DNA of 6,102 bases from Thiobacillaceae bacterium (GTDB lineage: Bacteria > Pseudomonadota > Gammaproteobacteria > Burkholderiales > Thiobacillaceae): positions 1 to 6,102 of the forward strand of contig JAAPAA010000367.1 of NCBI GenBank assembly GCA_012274165.1, read 5' to 3'. How positions within the stretch are numbered: position 1 is the first letter of the stretch; each line of letters begins with the position of its first letter. Of the stretch, positions 1-5,253 are shown piece by piece. Made by a program: the position numbers and the translations under genes. The notes under the pieces were generated by a model. The model was not told the origin of the DNA. It saw only the letters and a list, made by a program, of their open reading frames with translations, and ran no database searches.

Positions 1-191
1 ATGTGGTACTGGAACGCGATGCGCGCCAGTGCGACCACATCGTCGTGCGAAGCCGGGAACAGCACGGCTTCGGGCTCGATCTGGCGCGGCGTTTCATCGT
101 GGGCGTACAGCGCACGCGTGGCAACGTCGTCGAAGACGCGCTCTGCCCCCAGGGCAGAGCGAAATTCGGCTAGCGCGTGTTCGGGCAACAT
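1..191 (-). CDS. FAD-linked oxidase, GlcD/D-lactate dehydrogenase type (N-terminal part only)
   Basis: The gene starts at the ATG at 191 and runs off the left edge, leaving 63 complete codons. The visible protein begins MLPEHALAEFRSALGAERVF and continues through a YAHDETP stretch (residues 29-35) and EAVLFPASHDDVV (41-53). This is the usual opening of the PCMH-type FAD-binding domain in glycolate oxidase GlcD and D-lactate dehydrogenases, just before the glycine-rich FAD loop, which lies outside the window. Members oxidise 2-hydroxy acids with FAD and pass electrons to a quinone or an Fe-S partner; the substrate here cannot be told. The start is 16 bases after the SseB-domain stop, with no good Shine-Dalgarno, so translation may depend on the upstream gene. 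No in-frame start codon lies in that gap. The family call is firm; the subfamily is open. Confidence 0.77.
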   Translation of the reverse strand, partial: MLPEHALAEFRSALGAERVFDDVATRALYAHDETPRQIEPEAVLFPASHDDVVALARIAFQYH

Positions 192-207
192 GGCAGCGAG
201 TCGAAAA

Positions 208-627
208 TCAGGCGGTATGCTCGGGCGGGAGCTGGGCAACCAGCTGGCCGATCATGTCGGCGTCGAAGTCCATGCCGATGTCCCAGCCCGGGTTGAGCGC
301 AATCGGCACGCCCCCGCCAATGCGGCGCAGCAGCCAGGAAAACTCGGTCAGGATGCCGCCCGAAAAACCGGGGTAATGCTCGACGAACGGCTTGGCGCGC
401 TCGGGGCTGGTGAACACCACCAGCACGCGCTCGCCGTCTTCGTCTTCGATGACCAGCAGATCGGCCTGGGTCGAACGCTGGAACCCCTGAATGGGATTTT
501 TCTCGTCACGCACCGGCATGAACAGCTGCTGGTCTATGAGGTGCAGCACGAAAGTCTCGGCGTCGAGCGTGCCCGCATGGACGGCGGCCAGCTGTTCTTC
601 AAGTGCGTTATGGGGGATGAATTTCAT
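208..627 (-). CDS. SseB-domain protein, 139 aa
   Basis: A 139-residue soluble protein resembling the SseB N-terminal domain family (PF07179). Features seen are an N-terminal helix (about 7-33), the LFMPV strand (35-39), a GFQ turn (48-50), a VVFTSPERA segment (70-78) that is the most typical mark of the family, and IALNPG (109-114) near the C-terminus. The tail is acidic, as is common. SseB is best known as a secretion-linked protein of Salmonella, but most bacterial members are isolated housekeeping-like proteins of unknown role, and nothing here indicates a type III secretion system. The gene is third in the minus-strand string, 78 bases after the DUF6231 stop and 16 bases before the FAD oxidase. 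Its Shine-Dalgarno is poor (an AAGAG about 11 bases upstream). The ATG at 627 is chosen because it puts the conserved helix at the N-terminus. Confidence 0.8.
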   Translation of the reverse strand: MKFIPHNALEEQLAAVHAGTLDAETFVLHLIDQQLFMPVRDEKNPIQGFQRSTQADLLVIEDEDGERVLVVFTSPERAKPFVEHYPGFSGGILTEFSWLLRRIGGGVPIALNPGWDIGMDFDADMIGQLVAQLPPEHTA

Positions 628-705
628 GGATGACGGGCTCTTGCGCGGGGATTAGGCAGTGTAACCGATGGCGTATTCGGGGTGGGTGTTGCTACGCGGG
701 ATCAA

Positions 706-1137
706 TCAGGGTGTCCAGCGCTCGGGGTGCGCCCAGTAGCGGGCGTTGAGCCAGTCCGGCACGGTTTTGTAAGTGTCGAGATCGTAGTGAAAAATACGGA
801 AAGTGTCGGTTGTATCGGTTGCGGACTGCATGAAACCGAGTGCGCGAAACGCAGCCTCGTCGAGGGCGCAATCCGACGGTACCGCGAGCAGGATGCGCGG
901 GGCGATATACAGCCGTGTCTGGTTGATCAGATGCTGGGCTTGCTGTGCGTTCAAACCGCTCAGGATGTCGATTCCGAGTGCCAGTGCGCAGGCCGCGTCC
1001 GGTGCCGTGTCGTGCTGGTAAACCGGCGTGGCGGGCAACACATTTTGGGCCAGCAGACAGGCGGATTCATCCAGTGCGCACACGCTGCCGGGCTGCATTT
1101 CCAGCAGGTGCCCCCGCATCTGGTCGCGCCAATGCAT
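706..1137 (-). CDS. DUF6231 family protein, 143 aa
   Basis: A 143-residue soluble protein of unknown function. The C-terminal block FHYDLDTYKTVPDWLNARYW (116-135) followed by HPER (137-140) is what I recognise as the hallmark of DUF6231, a family common in beta- and gammaproteobacteria, where it often reads YDL..YK.VPDWLN..FWANPE. The middle has alternating hydrophobic strands and helices: CALDES at 20-25, LALGIDIL at 52-59, and ILLAVP at 82-87. This resembles a shortened Rossmann-like or methyltransferase-like fold, without a clear cofactor glycine motif. The ATG at 1137 is 2 bases after the RDD stop and starts at the conserved MHWRD. A longer frame start (1224) lies deep inside the RDD gene and is unlikely. 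The tight spacing implies co-transcription and translational coupling with the RDD gene. Family call good; activity unknown. Confidence 0.78.
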   Translation of the reverse strand: MHWRDQMRGHLLEMQPGSVCALDESACLLAQNVLPATPVYQHDTAPDAACALALGIDILSGLNAQQAQHLINQTRLYIAPRILLAVPSDCALDEAAFRALGFMQSATDTTDTFRIFHYDLDTYKTVPDWLNARYWAHPERWTP

Positions 1138-1139
1138 GG

Positions 1140-1577
1140 TCAGGCTTTGCGTGGCACGCGTATCAGTCGCGTGCCGACGATGCGGTCGTGAAAGAACTGC
1201 CGGTCGCGGTCGAACAAGGCCCACCAGAACCCCGCCCCTGCCAGCAGCAGACCCAGCAGGGCGAGAATGAATCGCAGCGCGGCCTGTTTGAGCGTCACTG
1301 GCGCGCCGTCTGGATTAACCAGGCGGATGCGCCAGGTTTTCATCGCCAGCGTTTGCCCGCTGCGCAGCCAGAACGCGCTGAAGTAGGCGAACAGCACACC
1401 CACCAGATAAAATTGGAAAACATGGCGCAGCCAACCGGTCTTTGCACTGCCTACCAGATAGAGGAAAGGCAGCGCGGCGACAAATAGCACTGCAGTAACC
1501 AGCAGCAATTCATACACCATGGCGGCGATTCGGGTAGGGAGCGGTGCTGGGGCGGGGGCTATTGCGTTGTCTTGCAT
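1140..1577 (-). CDS. RDD family inner-membrane protein, 145 aa
   Basis: A 145-residue protein with three predicted membrane segments (about 20-42, 54-71 and 99-121). It follows the beta/gammaproteobacterial RDD pattern: RIAAMVYELLL (16-26) at the N-terminus, SGQTLAMKTWRIRLV (73-87) in the cytoplasmic loop, and WALFDRDRQFFHDRIVGTRL (119-138) at the end. RDD domains are named for one arginine and two aspartates. Here R16 is kept, but the N-terminal acidic position is Y22-E23. The role of the family is unsettled (transport or an accessory membrane function). The ATG at 1577 gives a short Ala/Pro-rich cytoplasmic N-terminus (MQDNAIAPAPAPLP). The frame stays open up to 1895, but that extension has no RDD character and would run antisense through the first DUF2173 gene. 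First gene of the minus-strand string; only a weak Shine-Dalgarno is visible. Confidence 0.88.
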   Translation of the reverse strand: MQDNAIAPAPAPLPTRIAAMVYELLLVTAVLFVAALPFLYLVGSAKTGWLRHVFQFYLVGVLFAYFSAFWLRSGQTLAMKTWRIRLVNPDGAPVTLKQAALRFILALLGLLLAGAGFWWALFDRDRQFFHDRIVGTRLIRVPRKA

Positions 1578-1600
1578 GGTGGCTCTATATTGCGGCTTGG

Positions 1601-1617
1601 TGTGACAAAGTGCCACA
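1601..1617. promoter_or_regulatory. Imperfect 17-base dyad between divergent genes (candidate operator)
   Basis: TGTGACAAAGTGCCACA reads almost the same on both strands: the TGTGnCA half and the TGnCACA half mirror each other, with 12 of 17 positions symmetric. It lies 23 bases from the RDD start and 50 bases from the first DUF2173 start, a suitable place for a dimeric regulator. It recalls CRP/FNR-superfamily half-sites (TGTGA), but the spacing is one base longer than the classic CRP site. The identity of any binding protein is unknown. Confidence 0.3.
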
Positions 1618-1627
1618 ACGTGCTGAA

Positions 1628-1633
1628 CATAAT
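1628..1633 (+). promoter_or_regulatory. Possible -10 element for the DUF2173 genes
   Basis: CATAAT matches the sigma-70 -10 consensus at five of six positions and lies 34 bases upstream of the first DUF2173 start. The best -35-like hexamer, GTGACA at 1602-1607, would leave a 20-base spacer, which is too long, and it overlaps the dyad at 1601-1617. A promoter that needs an activator at the dyad would fit this arrangement, but that is inference. Confidence 0.25.
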
Positions 1634-1667
1634 CAAGCCGTAGATAAACATAAATGGAGAGGGCTCG

Positions 1668-2072
1668 ATGAATATCGTAAAGCAACTCATGGCTATACCC
1701 GGTGTGATTGCCGCTGGCGAGTTTGCATTTCGCGGTGACCGTTTCTCGTACGAAGGCGCGCTTACCGACGAGTTTGCGCGGATGGCGTCGATTCTGTGTC
1801 GTGCCAATACCCTGGCGATCAACATGCAATCTGAAATTTTCGATTCTTTCGCCGAAAATTGTGGCTGCCGGCCGGTGCAGGGCTGGATTGCTCACGGTGA
1901 CCTGGTCAGCATTTGTGTAGTCGGCAATTATTTTGCCTTTATCGAGAATCGTGACGAGTTGATGAACGACGTCATGACCATCATGCGTGCCAAAGTGGGT
2001 GATTTACGGGATGACCTGCTGGTTAATCTGTATTCCAGGCTGGGCGGCGATACCAAGGAAGCGCTGTACTGA
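1668..2072 (+). CDS. DUF2173 family protein, copy 1, with C-terminal extension (134 aa)
   Basis: First of three tandem paralogues. It resembles the DUF2173 family (PF09941), small soluble proteins of unknown function that I associate with sulfur- and iron-oxidising proteobacteria. Visible marks are the N-terminal helix with IPGVIAAGEF (10-19), the central helix CRANTLAINM (44-53), P69-x-x-GW (72-73) followed by G77-D78, a strand ending in CVVGN (83-87), and FIENR (91-95). There is no signal peptide or membrane segment. The mixed alpha/beta pattern would suit a Roadblock/LC7-like fold, which is inference. Unlike the two copies behind it, it carries about 28 extra residues (107-134), rich in Asp, Leu and Arg. 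The start is set by GGAGAGGG at 1656-1663. It probably leads a three-gene operon; 24 bases separate it from copy 2. Confidence 0.78.
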   Translation: MNIVKQLMAIPGVIAAGEFAFRGDRFSYEGALTDEFARMASILCRANTLAINMQSEIFDSFAENCGCRPVQGWIAHGDLVSICVVGNYFAFIENRDELMNDVMTIMRAKVGDLRDDLLVNLYSRLGGDTKEALY

Positions 2073-2096
2073 AATCTATACCAAGGGAGATGCGGG

Positions 2097-2435
2097 ATGA
2101 ATCTGGACAAAATGATGGATTTGCCGGGCGCGATGGCAGCGTTCACCTATAGCGACAAAGGGGATCTGCAAACGCATGTGTTGCGTGAGGGAACAGAGCT
2201 GACCCCGCAGGTGCTGGATTTGCTGGCACATTCGTGTGTCGCCAATCTGGCGATTGCCAACATGGAGGCGCGGGGTTGGGAGGCGGTAACGGGGCAGGGC
2301 GGGTTTCAGCCGCTCAAGGGTTTCTCGGTCGTGGGCCTGGAGTGGTCGGTGGTGGTAAATGGCAATCACGGTGTCGTCGTACGCAACCGTGACGCCGATT
2401 ATGAAGCCGCTTTCAACGCCTTGCAGGCTGTCTGA
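2097..2435 (+). CDS. DUF2173 family protein, copy 2 (112 aa)
   Basis: Second paralogue, 112 residues, cytoplasmic by appearance. It opens MNLDKMMDLPGAMAA, close to the LPGV.AA pattern of the family. It keeps the central helix CVANLAIANM (47-56), P72-x-x-GF (75-76), G80 and the GN pair (89-90). It departs from its neighbours in the last strand, where FIEN/LFEN becomes VVRN (94-97), and in lacking the conserved cysteine two or three residues before GN (VVVNGN instead of ICVVGN). A longer loop (20-36) follows the first strand. The Shine-Dalgarno AAGGGAGA at 2083-2090 fixes the ATG at 2097. Function unknown; its place between two relatives suggests products made together, possibly as parts of a mixed assembly. 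Confidence 0.76.
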   Translation: MNLDKMMDLPGAMAAFTYSDKGDLQTHVLREGTELTPQVLDLLAHSCVANLAIANMEARGWEAVTGQGGFQPLKGFSVVGLEWSVVVNGNHGVVVRNRDADYEAAFNALQAV

Positions 2436-2444
2436 GGAGCGCAT

Positions 2445-2780
2445 ATGTCGCTGAAAAACATTCTGGTACTCGATGGCGTAACGGCTGTCTGTCGCTTTCG
2501 CGATGACGGCGTGGTCATGGAGGCCGAAGGCATGCTGCCACCCGAGCTGATGGAGCGCCTGGCAAAATTTGCCCAGTGGTATCGCCGCATGGTGTCGGGC
2601 AATACCGATATTTTGTCTTTGTTTTCACAGATGCGGGGGTGGTCGCCGTCGCAGGGCTGGATCGTCAAGGGTGACGCCATGACGGTGTGCAGCACGGGCA
2701 ATGTGGTTTGCCTGTTTGAAAACTCACAAGGTTCGATGAACCAGATCATGCAGGTGCTGGCCGAAGCGGCACACGAATAA
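2445..2780 (+). CDS. DUF2173 family protein, copy 3 (111 aa)
   Basis: Third paralogue, 111 residues. By hand it aligns to copy 1 without gaps at an offset of one residue, with about 28 identities over roughly 105 positions. These include DGVTAV (10-15), GWSPSQGWIVKGD (65-77), C82, G85-N86, FEN (91-93) and M98-N99. The central helix differs: the CxANxxxxNM pattern of copies 1 and 2 is replaced by a bulky, basic AQWYRRMVSG (43-52). AGGAG at 2435-2439 overlaps the copy 2 stop and places the ATG at 2445, so translation is probably coupled. A strong terminator follows 45 bases after the stop. No enzymatic motif is visible; function unknown. Confidence 0.76.
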   Translation: MSLKNILVLDGVTAVCRFRDDGVVMEAEGMLPPELMERLAKFAQWYRRMVSGNTDILSLFSQMRGWSPSQGWIVKGDAMTVCSTGNVVCLFENSQGSMNQIMQVLAEAAHE

Positions 2781-2787
2781 CCGGATG

Positions 2788-2821
2788 TTTGCGCCATCGG
2801 TGTCGTGATAACGGGCGCAAA
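2788..2821 (+). other. Inverted repeat upstream of the terminator
   Basis: TTTGCGCC (2788-2795) pairs perfectly with GGCGCAAA (2814-2821) around an 18-base loop. No U-tract follows, so it is not itself a standard terminator. It sits between the copy 3 stop and the intrinsic terminator and could stabilise the 3' end of the transcript. The role is inferred. Confidence 0.35.
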
Positions 2822-2825
2822 ATTT

Positions 2826-2852
2826 AAGCCCTCCGGATGTGGAGGGCTTTTT
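2826..2852 (+). terminator. Intrinsic terminator after the DUF2173 genes
   Basis: A perfect 9-bp stem, AAGCCCTCC (2826-2834) with GGAGGGCTT (2841-2849), encloses a 6-base loop and runs into TTTTT (2848-2852). It is 45 bases after the last DUF2173 stop and well upstream of ilvB. It should separate the two plus-strand transcription units. Confidence 0.85.
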
Positions 2853-2935
2853 ATTGCCTGCTGAATGGGTTTTTTGAGGAGGAATGGTGGAAATCCGGAG
2901 AAAAGTTGCCAATTGGCCTTGCAGGGCAGGATTTC

Positions 2936-2963
2936 TTGACCGAAACAGGACAAAACGATTACT
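2936..2963 (+). promoter_or_regulatory. Candidate sigma-70 promoter for ilvB
   Basis: TTGACC (2936-2941) is a near-consensus -35. ATTACT at 2958-2963 after a 16-base spacer is a moderate -10 (3 of 6). Transcription would begin near 2970, giving a leader of about 30 bases before the ilvB ATG. A perfect 10-base palindrome, GCCAATTGGC (2908-2917), lies just upstream. The leader would be too short for a classic attenuator, so control may act at initiation and through IlvN feedback instead. The promoter is predicted from sequence only. Confidence 0.45.
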
Positions 2964-2999
2964 CTCACAGGTCCACCAATGAATTGATTTTGCCAGTTT

Positions 3000-4712
3000 A
3001 TGGAAGCCACGGGCGCTGAGATCGTCGTACGTTGTCTGGCCGAAGAGGGGGTCGAATTTGTATTCGGCTACCCCGGCGGTGCGGTGCTCAATATTTACGA
3101 CGCGATCTTCAAGCAGGATAAATTCAAGCATGTGCTGGTGCGCCACGAGCAGGCCGCAGTGCACGCTGCGGATGCCTATGCGCGTTCCACCGGACGTGTT
3201 GGCGTGGCTCTGGTGACATCGGGCCCGGGCGTCACCAATGCGGTGACCGGAATTGCTACGGCCTACATGGACTCGATTCCTATCGTGGTGGTCACCGGCC
3301 AGGTGCCTACTCCGGCGATTGGTCTGGATGCCTTTCAGGAAGTTGATACGGTTGGCATCACACGCCCGTGCGTGAAGCACAACTTTCTGGTCAAGGATGT
3401 GAAAGACCTGGCCGCGACGATGAAGAAGGCGTTCATCATCGCGTCGACTGGTCGCCCCGGTCCGGTGGTGGTCGATGTGCCGAAGGATGTGACTGCGCAC
3501 GTCACCGAATTCGAATACCCGGCTACGGTCGAGATGCGTTCCTACAATCCGGTGGTCAAAGGCCATAGCGGGCAGTTGAAGCGTGCGGTGCAGATGCTGC
3601 TTGAAGCCAAGCGGCCGATGGTTTATGCCGGCGGCGGGGTGGTGCTGGGCGACGCCTCGGCGCAATTGGTCGAGCTGGTTCGTCTGCTCGGTTTTCCGGT
3701 CACCAACACGCTGATGGGCCTGGGCGGCTATCCCGCTACCGACAGGCAAAACCTCGGCATGCTGGGCATGCACGGCACCTACGAAGCCAATATGGCGATG
3801 CAGCACTGCGATGTCCTGCTGGCCGTCGGCGCGCGCTTTGATGACCGCGTGATCGGCAACCCGGCGCATTTTGCGCGCGAGCAACGCCGCATCATTCATA
3901 TTGATATCGATCCCTCTTCGATTTCCAAGCGCGTCAAGGTCGATGTACCGATCGTCGGCGACGTGAAAAGCGTGTTGACCGATATTCTGTCCATGGTCAA
4001 ACAAGCCAAGGAAAAGCCCGAAGCGGCTGCACTGAACGCCTGGTGGACGCAGATCGAATTGTGGCGCTCAAAGAACTGCCTCAAATACAACCAGAACGGT
4101 TCCATCATCAAGCCGCAATACGTGGTGGAAAAATTGTGGGAAGTGACCAAGGGCGATGCGTTCGTGACGTCCGACGTCGGCCAGCATCAGATGTGGGCCG
4201 CGCAGTATTACAAGTTCGACAAGCCACGCCGCTGGATCAACTCCGGCGGCCTGGGCACCATGGGCGTTGGCCTGCCCTATGCGATGGGCGTGCAGCTCGC
4301 GCATCCGGACGCGCAGGTTGCCTGCATTACCGGTGAATCCAGCATCCAGATGTGTATCCAGGAACTGTCCACCTGCAAGCAGTACCGCATCCCGGTCAAG
4401 GTCGTCACGCTGAACAATCGCTACATGGGCATGGTGCGGCAGTGGCAGGAATTCTTTTACGGCAGCCGCTACGCCGAGTCGTACATGGAGTCGCTGCCGG
4501 ATTTTGTCAAACTGGCCGAGGCTTACGGCCATATCGGCATGCGCATCGACAAACCCGAGGATGTCGAGGGCGCGTTGAAAGAAGCCTTCTCGCCCGCGCT
4601 GAAGGATCGCCTCGTGTTCATGGACTTCCAGACCGACCAGACCGAAAACGTTTTCCCCATGGTTGAAGGCGGCAAGGGCTTGTCTGAAATGATTTTGGCG
4701 GAGGAACTGTGA
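3000..4712 (+). CDS. ilvB: Acetolactate (acetohydroxyacid) synthase, catalytic subunit
   Basis: A 570-residue ThDP-dependent enzyme of full family length (IlvB/IlvI type). It joins two pyruvates to 2-acetolactate, or pyruvate and 2-oxobutyrate to 2-aceto-2-hydroxybutyrate, the first common step of branched-chain amino acid synthesis. Seen in order: FGYPGGAVL (22-30); the catalytic glutamate E50 in RHEQAAVHAADAYAR; SGPGVTN (74-80); GLDAFQE (108-114); RPGPVVVDVPKDV in the N-terminal domain; a central FAD-binding domain; and the ThDP/Mg motif at 445-473, where GES replaces GDG and NN lies 24 residues on. QWQEFFYGSRY and PDFVKLAEAYG follow. The only possible start is the ATG at 3000, since an in-frame TGA lies at 2985-2987; no good Shine-Dalgarno precedes it. 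Its stop overlaps the ilvN start by one base. Confidence 0.97.
   Translation: MEATGAEIVVRCLAEEGVEFVFGYPGGAVLNIYDAIFKQDKFKHVLVRHEQAAVHAADAYARSTGRVGVALVTSGPGVTNAVTGIATAYMDSIPIVVVTGQVPTPAIGLDAFQEVDTVGITRPCVKHNFLVKDVKDLAATMKKAFIIASTGRPGPVVVDVPKDVTAHVTEFEYPATVEMRSYNPVVKGHSGQLKRAVQMLLEAKRPMVYAGGGVVLGDASAQLVELVRLLGFPVTNTLMGLGGYPATDRQNLGMLGMHGTYEANMAMQHCDVLLAVGARFDDRVIGNPAHFAREQRRIIHIDIDPSSISKRVKVDVPIVGDVKSVLTDILSMVKQAKEKPEAAALNAWWTQIELWRSKNCLKYNQNGSIIKPQYVVEKLWEVTKGDAFVTSDVGQHQMWAAQYYKFDKPRRWINSGGLGTMGVGLPYAMGVQLAHPDAQVACITGESSIQMCIQELSTCKQYRIPVKVVTLNNRYMGMVRQWQEFFYGSRYAESYMESLPDFVKLAEAYGHIGMRIDKPEDVEGALKEAFSPALKDRLVFMDFQTDQTENVFPMVEGGKGLSEMILAEEL
4700..4704 (+). promoter_or_regulatory. Shine-Dalgarno that decides the ilvN start
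   Basis: GGAGG lies inside the last ilvB codons, 7 bases before the ATG at 4712 and only 4 before an adjacent in-frame GTG at 4709. The spacing favours the ATG, giving a TGATG stop/start overlap with ilvB. Confidence 0.7.
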
Positions 4713-5209
4713 TGGTGCGCCGCCATATTATTTCGCTGCTGATGGAAAATGAGGCAGGTGCACTGTCGCGTGTGGCCGGGCTGTTTTCTGCGCGCGCATA
4801 CAACATCGAATCCCTGACGGTCGCGCCAACCGAAGATGCAACACTCTCGCGCATGACCATCGTTACGGTGGGCTCGGAAGAAATCATCGAACAGATCACC
4901 AAGCAGTTGAACAAACTGGTGGACGTGATCAAGGTGATGGATCTGACCGAGGGCAGCCATATCGAGCGTGAACTGATGCTGGTCAAGGTCAAGGCGGTGG
5001 GCCTGGGGCGCGAGGAAATGAAGCGCACTGCCGACATTTTCCGGGGCCGCATCATCGACGTGACCGACGCCACTTACACGATCGAGCTGACCGGAACCGG
5101 CTCCAAGCTCGATGCTTTCCTGGAGGCGATCGACCCCGTCTTCATCATCGAAACTGTGCGCACCGGCGCGTCTGGCATCGGACGCGGCGAGCGCAGTCTC
5201 AAAGTTTGA
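4712..5209 (+). CDS. ilvN: Acetolactate synthase, small regulatory subunit
   Basis: A 165-residue regulatory subunit (IlvN/IlvH type; the length is like E. coli IlvH, about 163). It binds IlvB, raises its activity and confers valine feedback inhibition. An N-terminal ACT domain (about 4-78) carries MENEAGALSRVAGLFSARAY (11-30) followed by NIESLTVAPTEDATLSRMT. N13, G16 and N31 line up with IlvH N11, G14 and N29, residues tied to valine binding, so the enzyme is probably valine-sensitive. A second ACT-like C-terminal domain has ERELMLVKVKA, FRGRIIDVT and a final SGIGRGER stretch. One variant is A29, where most relatives have Gly (SARGYNIE). The ATG at 4712 is preferred over the adjacent GTG at 4709. 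The overlap with ilvB suits making the two subunits in fixed ratio. Confidence 0.96.
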   Translation: MVRRHIISLLMENEAGALSRVAGLFSARAYNIESLTVAPTEDATLSRMTIVTVGSEEIIEQITKQLNKLVDVIKVMDLTEGSHIERELMLVKVKAVGLGREEMKRTADIFRGRIIDVTDATYTIELTGTGSKLDAFLEAIDPVFIIETVRTGASGIGRGERSLKV

Positions 5210-5253
5210 TTTTCAATTCGCTGTATTTATTCATTTTTGCCTAGGAATTCACC

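Noticed and set aside
1..633. A 210-codon plus-strand open frame
   Set aside because: It lies antisense to the FAD oxidase start and the whole SseB-domain gene, both of which have family-level matches; its own product has low-complexity shadow composition.
1138..1224. Longer DUF6231 protein starting at 1224 inside the RDD gene
   Set aside because: The extra 29 residues are Arg/Pro-rich shadow sequence; the ATG at 1137, two bases after the RDD stop, is the natural start.
1578..1895. N-terminal extension of the RDD protein to a start at 1895
   Set aside because: The added residues show no RDD similarity, have no membrane pattern, and would overlap the divergent promoter region and DUF2173 copy 1 in antisense.
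2837..3019. 60-codon plus-strand frame spanning the terminator and the ilvB start
   Set aside because: Its ATG lies in the loop of the terminator, it has no Shine-Dalgarno, and it overlaps the ilvB start in another frame. It shows no run of branched-chain residues that would make it a leader peptide.
2724..4004. A 426-codon minus-strand open frame opposite the end of DUF2173 copy 3 and the first part of ilvB
   Set aside because: Its product is rich in His, Arg and Asp with no domain I recognise, typical of the antisense of a well-conserved GC-rich gene. It runs through a terminator and the ilvB promoter region. The ilvB frame opposite it is certain.
4709..4711. GTG at 4709 as the ilvN start
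   Set aside because: It is only 4 bases from the GGAGG, and the next codon is an ATG with ideal spacing that gives the usual N-terminus of the family.
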